DNA of 64,000 nucleotides from LMUY01 sp965199555 (GCA_965199555.1 CBDASJ010000013.1:62001-126000); one strand, 5' to 3'; positions 54,910 to 63,974 are shown, counted from the stretch's first letter. The notes: a model not told the origin generated them from the sequence alone. Translations and numbers: made by a program.

Positions 54910-56120
54910 GCCAGGCCGGCCGCCGGGTCGTGGTGACCGGGATGGGCGCGGTGTGCGCGATCGGCCATGACGTGGCGGGCTTCATGGCTGCGCTCCGCGA
55001 CGGCCGCGTAGGAACCGGGCCGATCGCCAACATCCCGACCGAGCGGCTGTCCGCACGGGTGGCGGGTGAAATCCGCGGCCTGGACGTGACCGGGCATTTT
55101 GCGGCCAAGCGGCTCGCCATGCTGGACCGCGTATCGCAACTGGCGCTGATCGCGGCGCGGCAGGCGATCGGCCAAGCGGGCTTCGCCGTCGGCGGCATGA
55201 CCGGGGCCGCCATCGTGCTGGGCACCGGCGGCGGCCAGCAGACCTTCGACGCGGTGTATGACGAATTCTACGGCCAGCGCCTGCCGCGCGTGCACCCGTT
55301 CACCGTGCCGCGGATCATGCCCAACGCCCCGGCCAGCCACGTGTCCATGGAGTTCGGCATCCACGGCCCATGCTTCTGCATCGCCAGCGCCTGTGCGTCC
55401 GCCAACCACGCGATCGGCCAGGCCATGCACATGATCCGCTCCGGCACGGTCGACGTCGCGGTGACGGGGGGCAGCGACGCCTCCATTGTGCCCGGCTTCA
55501 TGAAGGGGTGGGAAGCCTTGCGCGTGTTGAGCCCGGATGCCTGCCGCCCGTTCTCGCGCGACCGCTCCGGCCTGGTGATCGGCGAAGGCGCGGGCATCCT
55601 GGTGCTGGAAGCCGAGGACCATGCACGCGCCCGCGGGGCCACCCCGTTGATCGAGGTCGCGGGCTTCGGCATGGGTTCGGACGCGGCGGACATCACCGCA
55701 CCCAGTGCCGCCGGCGCGGCGCGGGCGATGCAGGCGGCCTTGGCCGATGCCGGCTGCGCGCCGGAACAGGTCGGCTACGTCAACGCGCACGGCACCGGCA
55801 CCCGGCTGAACGACCGCACGGAAACCGCGGCGTTGCGCACCGTGTTCGGCAACGGGCTGGACCGGGTGCCGGTGTCCTCCACCAAATCCATGATCGGCCA
55901 TTGCATGACCGCCGGCGGCGCCCTGGAGCTGATCGCCACCACACTGGCCCTGCGCGAAGGCGTGCTGCCGCCCACCGCCGGGTTCACCACGCCCGACCCG
56001 GAATGCGACCTGGATTGCGTGCCGAACCAGGCGCGGCCGGGCGACGTCGCGGTCGCCATGTCCAACGCCTTCGCCTTCGGCGGGCTGAACGCCGTGCTGG
56101 TGGCCCGGCGCTGCGCATGA
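54906..56120 (+). CDS. Beta-ketoacyl-ACP synthase (FabF-like)
   Basis: A 404-aa condensing enzyme of the FabF/KAS II fold. The triad is Cys163 (IASACASANHA), His295 (NAHGTGT) and His332 (SMIGHCMTAGG). TTG 54906 overlaps the ACP stop (TTGA) and gives the typical RRVVVTGMGAVCAIG start. A separate ketosynthase in an operon with a type III PKS suggests it elongates an acyl-ACP that becomes the starter for the next enzyme; it could also be a redundant FabF. Confidence 0.88.
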   Translation: MSQAGRRVVVTGMGAVCAIGHDVAGFMAALRDGRVGTGPIANIPTERLSARVAGEIRGLDVTGHFAAKRLAMLDRVSQLALIAARQAIGQAGFAVGGMTGAAIVLGTGGGQQTFDAVYDEFYGQRLPRVHPFTVPRIMPNAPASHVSMEFGIHGPCFCIASACASANHAIGQAMHMIRSGTVDVAVTGGSDASIVPGFMKGWEALRVLSPDACRPFSRDRSGLVIGEGAGILVLEAEDHARARGATPLIEVAGFGMGSDAADITAPSAAGAARAMQAALADAGCAPEQVGYVNAHGTGTRLNDRTETAALRTVFGNGLDRVPVSSTKSMIGHCMTAGGALELIATTLALREGVLPPTAGFTTPDPECDLDCVPNQARPGDVAVAMSNAFAFGGLNAVLVARRCA

Positions 56121-57190
56121 CGCCCGTCCCGCACATCAACCGGATCGCTACGGCCGTGCCGCCGCATGATGTGCACGCCGCCTTCGTGACCTTCGCCCGC
56201 ACCCTGCTGCACGACGACAAGGCCATCGCGCTATTCGACCGCATGGCCGAACGCGCCGCCATCGAACACCGCTATTCCGTGCTGCAACCCGGCCTGCCCG
56301 GCGCCGCGCAGGTGGATGCCGAAGGCTTCCTCAATCGCGGCCGGTTCCCCGCCACCGGCGCCCGCATGGCCCGCTACGAACGGCACGCCGTGGATCTAGC
56401 AGCGCAGGCCGTCGCGGGGCTGGGCGAGGAACCGGGCCGCTTCACCCACATCGTCGTCGCCTCCTGCACCGGCTTCACCGCACCCGGGCTGGACCAGATG
56501 CTGGCGTCCCGGCTGGGCATGTCCGCCGGGATCGAACGCACGCTGGTTGGCTTCATGGGCTGCTACGCCGGGGTCAGCGCCCTGCGCACCGCGTTCCACA
56601 TCGTGCGCTCCGAACCCGCCGCGCGCGTGCTGGTGATCAACCTGGAGCTGTGCACGCTGCACCTCCAGGAAACCGCCGACTTGGAAACCGTGCTGTCCTT
56701 CATGCTGTTCGGCGACGGCGCCAGCGCGGCGCTGGTGACGGCGGTGCCGGACGGCATGGGCATGCTTGATTTCCGCTCCCTCACGCTTCCCGACTCGGCG
56801 GATTTGATCACCTGGCGCATCGGCGACCAGGGGTTCGACATGTCGCTGTCGGGCAAGGTGCCCGGTCGCATCGCCACCGCCCTGCGCGCGGAGCTGGACC
56901 GCGATGCCAACGGACTGCTGCGCGGCACGCCGCCGGAGTCGATCGACCTGTGGGCGGTGCATGCCGGCGGCCGGACCGTGCTGGACGGCGTGGAGCAAGG
57001 CCTGCGGCTGCCGCGCGGCGCGCTGGACTGGTCGCGCGGCGTGCTGCGGGATTTCGGCAACATGTCCTCCGCCACCATCATGTTCATCCTGGATCGCATG
57101 ATCCGCGGCACGACGGCGCCGCAACGCGGCATGGCGATGGCGTTCGGCCCCGGCCTGTGCGCCGAAACCTTCCGGTTCCAGCGCACGTGA
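56117..57190 (+). CDS. Type III polyketide synthase (chalcone/alkylresorcinol synthase family)
   Basis: A 357-aa homodimeric ketosynthase. The catalytic triad Cys149 (GFMGCYAG), His282 (WAVHAGG) and Asn315 (FGNMSSAT) is intact. Type III enzymes extend an acyl-CoA or acyl-ACP with malonyl-CoA and cyclise to resorcinols, pyrones or acylphloroglucinols. Start overlaps the ketosynthase stop (ATGA). The following methyltransferase and FAD enzyme resemble the SrsB/SrsC pair that tailors phenolic lipids in Streptomyces griseus. Product inferred as a methylated or oxidised alkyl-pyrone or resorcinol. Confidence 0.9.
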   Translation: MTPVPHINRIATAVPPHDVHAAFVTFARTLLHDDKAIALFDRMAERAAIEHRYSVLQPGLPGAAQVDAEGFLNRGRFPATGARMARYERHAVDLAAQAVAGLGEEPGRFTHIVVASCTGFTAPGLDQMLASRLGMSAGIERTLVGFMGCYAGVSALRTAFHIVRSEPAARVLVINLELCTLHLQETADLETVLSFMLFGDGASAALVTAVPDGMGMLDFRSLTLPDSADLITWRIGDQGFDMSLSGKVPGRIATALRAELDRDANGLLRGTPPESIDLWAVHAGGRTVLDGVEQGLRLPRGALDWSRGVLRDFGNMSSATIMFILDRMIRGTTAPQRGMAMAFGPGLCAETFRFQRT

Positions 57191-57882
57191 CCCTGGCGTC
57201 GCGCAGCAGCGAAGCCGAGCTGATGGACACCGACTGCACGGACGCCGCCGATTACGCGGCCTGCCTGCGCGACCTGGCGGAGGTGAACACCGTCACGCTG
57301 GCGCGGCGCCCGACGCTGGCCTGGCTGGACCGCGCGATGCGCCGGCGCGGCAAGGGCGAGGCGGTCTCGGTCTACGACGTGGCGTTCGGCCACGGCGACA
57401 TGCTGCGCGCGGTCGCCCGTTGGGCACGCCGCCGGCACCGCCCCGTGCAGTTGCGCGGCATCGACATGAACCCGGACGCCGCCGCAACCGCCCGCGCGGC
57501 GTCCCCCGGCCTCGATCTGACCCTGGCGACTGGGGACGTGCTCCTGGCGGTACCGGAGCCGAAGCCGGATTACATCGTCAGCTCCCTGTTCACCCACCAT
57601 TTGAGCGACGATCAAGTCGTAGCGTTCCTGCAATGGATGGAGCGGCATGCGCGGCACGGTTGGTTCGTCAACGATCTGCACCGCCACGCTCTGCCGTTCC
57701 ACGGCTTCCGCCTGTTGGCGCGGGCGATGCGCTGGCACCGCTTCGTGCAGAATGACGGCCCGGTCTCGATCGCGCGGGCGTTCCGCCGGGCGGAGTGGCA
57801 GCGCCTGCTGGCCCGCGCCGGCGTGCCCGGTCAGGTCCGCTGGGTGTTCCCCTTCCGCCTGTGCGTCGGCCGCCTGCGCTGA
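57187..57882 (+). CDS. SAM-dependent methyltransferase
   Basis: A 231-aa class I methyltransferase. Motif I is VYDVAFGHGDML, a variant of the usual D-x-GxGxG loop, and GIDMNPDA is the acidic end of beta-2. Later SSLFTHHLSDD matches motif IV. GTG 57187 overlaps the PKS stop. It presumably methylates the phenol or pyrone product of the type III PKS; the variant motif I means activity should not be assumed. Its end is followed by the FAD enzyme with no gap. Confidence 0.78.
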   Translation: MTLASRSSEAELMDTDCTDAADYAACLRDLAEVNTVTLARRPTLAWLDRAMRRRGKGEAVSVYDVAFGHGDMLRAVARWARRRHRPVQLRGIDMNPDAAATARAASPGLDLTLATGDVLLAVPEPKPDYIVSSLFTHHLSDDQVVAFLQWMERHARHGWFVNDLHRHALPFHGFRLLARAMRWHRFVQNDGPVSIARAFRRAEWQRLLARAGVPGQVRWVFPFRLCVGRLR

Positions 57883-58958
57883 ACCCCGTCGTGGTCGCCG
57901 GCGGCGGCGTGGCCGGGGCGTCCGCCGCCTGCCGGTTGGCGGCAGCCGGGCAGCGCGTCACGCTGCTGGAGCGGGAAAAGGCGGCGGCCCACAAGATCTG
58001 CGGCGAGTTCCTCAGCGGCGAGGCGCTCGCCGAGATCGCCGCGCTCGGCGTGGACCTGGCCGCATGCGGCGCCGCCCCGATCGGCGCCATGCGGTTGGTG
58101 CATCGCGGCCGCGTGGCCGAAAGCCGCCTGCCCTTCCCCGCCGCCGGCCTGTCGCGCCGGGTGCTGGACGAGGCGTTGCTGTGCCGCGCCCGCGCGCTCG
58201 GGGCGGAGGTGCATCGCGGCGTGCGGGTGCGCATGGCGACGCCCGGCCTGCTGCACACGGACGCTGGCGACATCGCCGCACCGACGCTGCTGCTGGCGAC
58301 CGGCAAGCACGATGTGCGCGGCCTCCCGCGGGCGCCACGGGCAGCGCCGGAGCCGCTGCTGGGCTTCAAGCTGCATCTCGGCCTGCAACCCGCGCAGCAT
58401 GCGGCATTGGCCGGGCACGTCGAGGTCGTCCTGTTCGACGGCGGTTATGCCGGGTTGCAGATGGTGGAAGGCGGCGTCGCCAATCTTTGCCTGCTGGTGG
58501 ACCGCAGCCGCTACCCGGGCGACTGGCCGACCTTGCTGGCGGCGCTGACGGCGGAAGACAGCCACCTGGCGCGCCGGCTGGACGGGGCGCGCGCCGCCTG
58601 GGACCGGCCGCTGACGATCTTCCGCGTGCCGTATGGCTTCGTCCATCGCGGGCCGGAGCAGGCCGGCGTGTTCCGGCTGGGTGACCAGGCGGCGGTGATC
58701 CCTTCCTTCTGCGGCGACGGCATGGCCATCGCCCTGCACACGGGCAAGCTGGCGTGCCAGGCCGTGCTGGCCGCACAGGGTGTGGCCGAGTACCACCGCG
58801 CGGTGCGACGGGATGCCGGGCCGCCGGTGCGGCTGGCGCAGCGTGCCTACCGGCTGACCCGGTCGCCGGCGGTGCGCAGCGTCGTCGTGGCGGCGGCGCA
58901 GCGCTGGCCCGGCCTGCTGCGCGCCGCCGCGATGCGGACGCGCGTGGCTACGCCATAA
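57861..58958 (+). CDS. FAD-dependent oxidoreductase (geranylgeranyl-reductase-like)
   Basis: A 365-aa flavoprotein with GGGVAGASAACRLA as the FAD dinucleotide-binding loop at the N-terminus, and a C-terminal FRLGDQAAVIPSFCGDGMAIALHTG block, the second FAD motif (GD...P...G-GM) of p-hydroxybenzoate hydroxylase/geranylgeranyl reductase-type proteins. The start is uncertain: GTG 57861 (overlapping 22 bp) and GTG 57891 are in frame, and a CTG sits exactly at the stop of the upstream gene. It ends 11 bp into the convergent hydrolase. Ring hydroxylation or chain reduction of the PKS product is inferred. Confidence 0.82.
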   Translation: MRRPPALNPVVVAGGGVAGASAACRLAAAGQRVTLLEREKAAAHKICGEFLSGEALAEIAALGVDLAACGAAPIGAMRLVHRGRVAESRLPFPAAGLSRRVLDEALLCRARALGAEVHRGVRVRMATPGLLHTDAGDIAAPTLLLATGKHDVRGLPRAPRAAPEPLLGFKLHLGLQPAQHAALAGHVEVVLFDGGYAGLQMVEGGVANLCLLVDRSRYPGDWPTLLAALTAEDSHLARRLDGARAAWDRPLTIFRVPYGFVHRGPEQAGVFRLGDQAAVIPSFCGDGMAIALHTGKLACQAVLAAQGVAEYHRAVRRDAGPPVRLAQRAYRLTRSPAVRSVVVAAAQRWPGLLRAAAMRTRVATP

Positions 58959-59808
58959 CGAACGCGCGGATCGCCTCGTTCAATGCCGCCGGTTCGTCGG
59001 CCCGGATCGAGTGGCTGCTTTCCTCGAACACGCGGAACTGCGAGCCGGGGATCAGCCGGTGGATCTCCTCCGAGAAATCCGGCGGGCAGATCCAGTCATG
59101 CCGCCCGGCCAGCACCAGCGTGGGCACGCGGATGGTGGCGATCTCCTCCCGCAAGTCGAAGCCGCGCAGCACGCCGCCGGGGCCGAAAGCGCGGTTCAGC
59201 GGCGCCGGCGCGTAAATCGCCCGGCCACGCGTGTCCGCCGCCGCGTCCGGGTTGTGGCGACGGCTGTAGAGCGGGCCCATGACGGCGTAGTACTCGGCCA
59301 TCTGCCCGGCGTCGTCGAACGTGCCGGCCCACAGCCGCTCGCACACGCGCTGCTGGTCCGCCGTGCCGTGCTCGCGGATGAAGGCTTCCGCGCGGGGCAT
59401 GAAGCCGCCATGCGACGCGGTGACGATCAGGATCAGCTTGGCCACCGCCCCCGGGTGGCGGGCGGCATGCGCCATCGCCACCATGCCGCCATAGCTCGTG
59501 CCGATGCTGACCACCGAGCCGAGGCCGAGATGCTGCCGCAGCGCTTCCATGTCGGCGACGTTCTCGTCCAGCGTGTAGCGCGCCGGGTCGCCGGCGGCCG
59601 AGCGGCCCTGCCCGCGATGGTCGAAGTAAACCAACTGCATCGTATCGGCCAGCGGGGACATGCCCGGCTTGAATCCGGAATGGTCGCCGCCCGGGCCGCC
59701 ATGGACCACCATCGCCACCGGGCGCTCGCGCATGGTCGGCCCATCCGGCACCAGCCCCGCGCCCTCGACGTCGAAGAACAGCGTGGTGTCACGAAGCTTG
59801 GCGCGCAT
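58948..59808 (-). CDS. Alpha/beta hydrolase, proline iminopeptidase-like
   Basis: A 286-aa alpha/beta hydrolase. VHGGPGGDHS is the oxyanion-hole segment typical of proline iminopeptidases, Ser105 lies in IGTSYGGM, the acid is Asp238 in AGRHDW and His266 in SSHSIR. A helical cap is present in the middle. It is convergent with the flavoprotein gene (11 bp overlap) and divergent from the topoisomerase gene. An aminopeptidase or a lactone/ester hydrolase are both possible. Confidence 0.85.
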   Translation of the reverse strand: MRAKLRDTTLFFDVEGAGLVPDGPTMRERPVAMVVHGGPGGDHSGFKPGMSPLADTMQLVYFDHRGQGRSAAGDPARYTLDENVADMEALRQHLGLGSVVSIGTSYGGMVAMAHAARHPGAVAKLILIVTASHGGFMPRAEAFIREHGTADQQRVCERLWAGTFDDAGQMAEYYAVMGPLYSRRHNPDAAADTRGRAIYAPAPLNRAFGPGGVLRGFDLREEIATIRVPTLVLAGRHDWICPPDFSEEIHRLIPGSQFRVFEESSHSIRADEPAALNEAIRAFVMA

Positions 59809-59833
59809 GGCATCTCCTGCAACTCCGCCTCGG

Positions 59834-60976
59834 ATGGCGGTTTGTTCCCCCTACGCCCGTTCCGTGGAGGCCGCCACGACCCAGATTGCCACCCAAGACG
59901 TCGATGAAGCCAAGCAGGCCGCGAAGGCCGCCAAGCTGCACTACGTCACCGACCGCAAGCCCGGCATCAGCCGCGAGGCGGGCGAAGACGGCTTCCATTA
60001 CCGGTTGCCGGACGGCTCGCTGATCACCGACGAGGCGGAGATCACCCGCATCCGCAAGCTGGCGGTGCCGCCGGCCTACCAGGACGTGTGGATTTGCCGC
60101 GATCCGAACGGCCATTTGCAGGCGACCGGCCGCGACGCACGCGGCCGCAAGCAATACCGCTACCATCCCCGTTGGCGCGCCGTGCGGGACGAGGCGAAAT
60201 ACACGCGCATGCTGCTGTTCGGGCGGGTGCTGCCGACCATCCGCGCCCGGGTGGACCATGACCTGAGCACCACCGGGCTGAGCCGGCGCCGCGTGCTGGC
60301 GGCTGTGGTGCGGCTGCTGGAAAAGACCCTGGCCCGCGTCGGCAACGAGGAATACGCCCGCGACAACAAGAGCTTCGGCCTGACCACGCTGCGCAACCGC
60401 CATGCGAGGGTCGAAGGCAGCCGCATCATGTTCGATTTCCGCGGCAAGCACGGCATCGAGCACCATGTCGATCTGCAGGACCGTCGCCTGTCGAACATCG
60501 TGAAGCGCTGCCGCGAACTGCCGGGACAGCACCTGTTCCAATTCGTTGACCATGACGGCGTGCGCCACGGCATCGGTTCCGACGACGTGAACGCCTACCT
60601 GCACGAGATCAGCGGCGAAGACATCACCGCCAAGGATTTCCGCACCTGGGCGGCTACCAATCTGGCCGCCATGGCGCTGCACGAGTTGGAACGTTACGAC
60701 ACGGACGCCAAGAACAAGAAGAACGTGGTGCAGGCCGTGGAAGCGGTGGCCGGGCTGCTGGGCAACACGCCGTCGGTTTGCCGCAAATGCTACATCCACC
60801 CGGCGATCTTCGACGGCTACCTGGATGGCAGCTTGCTGGAAGGCTTGAAGCAACGGGCGGATGCCGTGCTGGACAGCACCAAGACCGGGCTGACCGCGGA
60901 AGAGGTCGCGGTGACCGCCTTCCTCAGCCGTCGCCTGGGCGAGGCGATCGAAGAACCGGCCAAGGCCGCCGCGTGA
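59834..60976 (+). CDS. DNA topoisomerase IB (bacterial type)
   Basis: A 380-aa type IB topoisomerase of the poxvirus-like family. The catalytic Tyr is about residue 320 in RKCYIHPA; LRNRHARV and KDFRTWAAT contain other active-site residues. It relaxes DNA through a 3'-phosphotyrosyl intermediate. ATG 59834 is taken as start though GTG 59864 is also in frame and neither has a clear ribosome site. Bacterial TopoIB is an accessory, often horizontally mobile gene. Confidence 0.88.
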   Translation: MAVCSPYARSVEAATTQIATQDVDEAKQAAKAAKLHYVTDRKPGISREAGEDGFHYRLPDGSLITDEAEITRIRKLAVPPAYQDVWICRDPNGHLQATGRDARGRKQYRYHPRWRAVRDEAKYTRMLLFGRVLPTIRARVDHDLSTTGLSRRRVLAAVVRLLEKTLARVGNEEYARDNKSFGLTTLRNRHARVEGSRIMFDFRGKHGIEHHVDLQDRRLSNIVKRCRELPGQHLFQFVDHDGVRHGIGSDDVNAYLHEISGEDITAKDFRTWAATNLAAMALHELERYDTDAKNKKNVVQAVEAVAGLLGNTPSVCRKCYIHPAIFDGYLDGSLLEGLKQRADAVLDSTKTGLTAEEVAVTAFLSRRLGEAIEEPAKAAA

Positions 60977-60982
60977 GCTACC

Positions 60983-61702
60983 TCACCCAACGACGAGCTG
61001 CACACGCTCTCCGGCGAACCGCACGCGACTGAACGAGATCGGCTGCCCGGCGGTGTCGGTGTCCACGCTGTCCACGCCGAGGATCGGGTCGCGGCGTGAC
61101 TGACGGAGCAGGCTGGCCTCCGTCTCGGTTGGCAGCACCGCCACGATGCGGGTGGAGCGGCGCAGGTAATCCGGCAATCCGAAGCGTTCCAGCACCGCGG
61201 TGATCGACCGAAGCTCGCGATAGGCCGCGACCAGCCCGGGAAATCGCGCCGCCGGGAAGTAGTTGGCGCCGACGCTGATCGGCACGCCGTCCGCCCGGCC
61301 GAGCGTGTGCAGCATCGTGACGGGGGCGTCGGGTGCCAGCTCCAGCGCCTCCGCGACGAAGCCGGGCGCCGGCTGATCGAGGGCCTCCAGCAGGTCGTGG
61401 CTGGCCAGCCGGTTCTGCTGCTGCAGATTGGCGGTGAAACGGGTTCGGTCGGAGATGGGATAGGCGATCAAGGCATCCTCCACGAACGTGCCGAGGCCGC
61501 GCCGTATGCGCACCGCTCCCTTCTCCGCCAGCGCCGCCAGGGCGCGGCGGGCGGTATGGCGATGCACGCCGAACGACGCGGCGATCTCTCCTTCCGCTGG
61601 CAACCGGGCGCCCGGCGCCAACTGGCCCGCCTGGATATCCCGCGCCAGCGACAGTTCGATCTGGTGCCACATCGGCACCGGGCTTTCGCGGTTCACCTGC
61701 AT
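60983..61702 (-). CDS. phnF: Phosphonate metabolism transcriptional regulator PhnF (GntR/HutC family)
   Basis: A 239-aa GntR regulator of the HutC subfamily. The winged helix spans about residues 10-70 (AEGEIAASFGVHRHTARRAL contains the recognition helix), and the UTRA ligand-binding domain follows. PhnF represses C-P lyase genes in mycobacteria. It is convergent with the topoisomerase gene, 6 bp apart, and divergent from phnG with a 109-bp control region holding a matching operator. Confidence 0.92.
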   Translation of the reverse strand: MQVNRESPVPMWHQIELSLARDIQAGQLAPGARLPAEGEIAASFGVHRHTARRALAALAEKGAVRIRRGLGTFVEDALIAYPISDRTRFTANLQQQNRLASHDLLEALDQPAPGFVAEALELAPDAPVTMLHTLGRADGVPISVGANYFPAARFPGLVAAYRELRSITAVLERFGLPDYLRRSTRIVAVLPTETEASLLRQSRRDPILGVDSVDTDTAGQPISFSRVRFAGERVQLVVG

Positions 61703-61757
61703 CCGGGCCTCCCCTGCGCTGTGTGACAGTTTGCCGCACGTTGGTGGTTTCGCCTAG

Positions 61758-61771
61758 AGGTCTAGACGTCT
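61758..61771. promoter_or_regulatory. PhnF operator (HutC-type GTCTAGAC palindrome)
   Basis: GTCTAGAC at 61760-61767 fits the GT-N-TA-N-AC consensus of HutC-subfamily GntR regulators exactly, and flanking GTCT repeats lie at 61768-61775. A possible phn promoter (TTGCCG 18 nt upstream of TAGAGG) would have its -10 overlapping the palindrome, the right place for repression. Confidence 0.7.
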
Positions 61772-61811
61772 GTCTGCTACAGCCACTCGCATCACCGCGT
61801 GGAGTGAATCC

Positions 61812-62255
61812 ATGGCCGAACGCAGCGATCGACAGAAATGGATGGCCGTGCTGGCCCGGGCCAGCACGGCGGAGATCGAGGCGCTGCTGCCCGCCTGCGC
61901 CCCTTTGCCCGGCTACGCCGTCCTGCGCGGGCCGGAAACCGGCCTGGCCATGACCCGGGGCCGCACCGGCGGCAGCGGTGCCCCATTCCATTTGGGCGAG
62001 ATGACGGTGGCACGGTGCAGCGTCCGCACCGATGCGGGCTTCACCGGCCATGCCTACGTCGCCGGTCGCGACCTGCGCCAAGCCGAACTGGCTGCCATGC
62101 TGGACGGCGTGCTGCAGGACCCGGCGCGGCAAGACGTCCAGCAAGCCGTGATCGCTCCGCTGGCCAAGTCCCAGGCGCAACGCCGGGCGAGCACCGCCGC
62201 CAAGGCCGCCGCCACGCGGGTGCAGTTCTTCACCATGGCGACCATGCGATCATGA
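61812..62255 (+). CDS. phnG: C-P lyase core subunit PhnG
   Basis: A 147-aa subunit of the carbon-phosphorus lyase core complex (PhnGHIJ). The family pattern ATGARQRWMAVLARA-like start (here DRQKWMAVLARA) and LGEMTVARCSVRT are present. It supports the ribose-phosphonate transfer by PhnI. A GGAGTG ribosome site precedes the ATG. Its stop overlaps phnH (ATGA). Confidence 0.92.
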   Translation: MAERSDRQKWMAVLARASTAEIEALLPACAPLPGYAVLRGPETGLAMTRGRTGGSGAPFHLGEMTVARCSVRTDAGFTGHAYVAGRDLRQAELAAMLDGVLQDPARQDVQQAVIAPLAKSQAQRRASTAAKAAATRVQFFTMATMRS

Positions 62256-62842
62256 CGGGCGCCAACCGCGCCGGCGTGGACCGCCCCGGTTTCGCCCACC
62301 CGGTGGCCGACGCGCAATCCTGCTTCCGCGCCGTGCTGGACGCGATGTCGCACCCGGGCCGCATCCTGCCCGCCGGCGCGAACCTGCGCCCGCCGGAGCC
62401 GCTGGCCCCCGCAACGGCCGCCGTGCTGCTGACCCTGGCCGATGCCGATACGCCGGTTTGGCTGGACGCGGCGCTGGCGCCGGCGGCGGACTGGCTGCGC
62501 TTCCATTGCGGAGTGACGCTGGTCGAGCCGGACGCTGCGACGTTCCCCGTGTGCCTGACGCTGCCGCCGCTGGCCTCGTTCGAGTGGGGCAGCCATGACG
62601 GGCCGGAAACCAGCGCCACGGTCATCCTGCAATTGGCCAGCTTCCGCGACGGCCCGTTGCTCCGGCTGAGCGGCCCGGGCCTGCGGGAGCCGGAAATGGT
62701 GCGGCTCGGCACACTGCCCGACGGCTTCGTCGCCGAATGGCAGGCGAACCGCGCCGCTTTTCCGCGCGGCGTGGACCTGGTGCTGTGTGCCGGCGCCCAA
62801 TTGGCCGCCCTGCCCCGCACCCTGATGATCGAGGTGGCGTGA
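62252..62842 (+). CDS. phnH: C-P lyase core subunit PhnH
   Basis: A 196-aa core subunit. GFAHPVADAQSCFRAVLDAMSHPGRI is the PhnH N-terminal signature (core: FRAVLDAMSHPGR) and LLTLADADTPVWLD follows. It starts inside the phnG stop and lies one base before the phnI start. It forms the scaffold with PhnI and PhnG. Confidence 0.93.
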   Translation: MTGANRAGVDRPGFAHPVADAQSCFRAVLDAMSHPGRILPAGANLRPPEPLAPATAAVLLTLADADTPVWLDAALAPAADWLRFHCGVTLVEPDAATFPVCLTLPPLASFEWGSHDGPETSATVILQLASFRDGPLLRLSGPGLREPEMVRLGTLPDGFVAEWQANRAAFPRGVDLVLCAGAQLAALPRTLMIEVA

Positions 62843-62843
62843 C

Positions 62844-63923
62844 ATGGCCTATGTAGCAGTCAAGGGCGGCGAACAGGCGATCGCCAACGCGCATGGCTGG
62901 CTCGCCGAGCAACGCCGCGGCGACCCGGCAGTGCCGGAGCTGGGCACCGACCAGATCGACGCGCAACTTGGCCGCGCCGTGGACCGGGTGATGGCGGAAG
63001 GCTCGATCTACGACCGCGGCCTGGCGGCGCTGGCGATCAAGCAGGCGCAGGGCGACTTGGTGGAAGCCGCCTTCCTGCTGCGTGCCTACCGCACCACCCT
63101 GCCCCGCTTCGCCACCAGCCTGCCCGTGGACACCGCCGCCATGGGCGCGATGCGCCGCATCTCCGCGATCTACAAGGACCTGCCGGGCGGCCAGGTGCTG
63201 GGCCCGACCTACGACTACACGCACCGGCTGCTGGACTTCGCCCTTGCCGCCGGCGGTTCGGTGCCGCCCGCCGCCGCGGTGGCGCCCGCCCCGCCCGAAC
63301 GGCTGGCGCCGGTCAACCACATCCTGCACGCGGAAGGGCTGGTCGAGGGCGACGGCGCGGCCGGCCACGCGGTGGATCTGACGCGCGAACCGCTGGCCTT
63401 TCCGGCCGAACGTGCCACCCGGCTGCAAGCCTTGTCGCGCGCCGACGAGGGGTTCCTGCTGGCGCTCGGCTACTCCACCCAGCGCGGCTATGGCGGCACG
63501 CATCCCTTTGTCGGTGAAATCCGCGTCGGCACCGTCGCGGTGGAGCTCGAGCCGCCGGAACTCGGCTTCGCCGTCGACATCGGCGACATGGTGGTGACCG
63601 AGTGCCAGATGGTGAACCAGTTCGCCGGCTCGAAAACCGAGCCGCCGCAGTTCACCCGCGGCTACGGCCTGTGCTTCGGCCACGCCGAGCGCAAGGCGAT
63701 GGCGATGGCCCTGGTGGACCGCGCGATGCGCGCGGAGGAGCTGGGCGAGGACCGCACCGCCCCCGCGCAGGACGTGGAGTTCGTGATGTACCATTGCGAC
63801 AACGTCGAAGCGAACGGCTTCGTCGAACACCTGAAGCTGCCGCACTACGTGGATTTCCAAAGCGAGCTGGAAACCATCCGCCGCATGCGCGCGGATGCCA
63901 CCCTGGCGGAGGCCGCGGAATGA
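62844..63923 (+). CDS. phnI: C-P lyase core subunit PhnI
   Basis: A 359-aa subunit that replaces adenine of ATP with the phosphonate as nucleosidase-like activity, assisted by PhnG, PhnH and PhnL. It begins MAYVAVKGGEQAI with LDTDQ-like GTDQIDAQLGRAVDRVM and has CQMVNQFAGSKTEPPQFTRGY near the end. Length is typical. A palindrome follows 27 bp after the stop, before phnJ would be expected. Confidence 0.95.
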   Translation: MAYVAVKGGEQAIANAHGWLAEQRRGDPAVPELGTDQIDAQLGRAVDRVMAEGSIYDRGLAALAIKQAQGDLVEAAFLLRAYRTTLPRFATSLPVDTAAMGAMRRISAIYKDLPGGQVLGPTYDYTHRLLDFALAAGGSVPPAAAVAPAPPERLAPVNHILHAEGLVEGDGAAGHAVDLTREPLAFPAERATRLQALSRADEGFLLALGYSTQRGYGGTHPFVGEIRVGTVAVELEPPELGFAVDIGDMVVTECQMVNQFAGSKTEPPQFTRGYGLCFGHAERKAMAMALVDRAMRAEELGEDRTAPAQDVEFVMYHCDNVEANGFVEHLKLPHYVDFQSELETIRRMRADATLAEAAE

Positions 63924-63950
63924 CTCCAACAATCGCACATGGCCAATCCT

Positions 63951-63974
63951 CCCTCTCCCGCTGGCGGGAGAGGG
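63951..63974. repeat. Dispersed palindrome, copy 3 (after phnI)
   Basis: Identical 24-bp core to the copy at 21753-21776, here 27 bp past the phnI stop and continuing into GGGCCGGGATGAGGGTGG, matching the usual tail. If phnJ follows outside the window, the element sits inside the operon. Confidence 0.85.
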
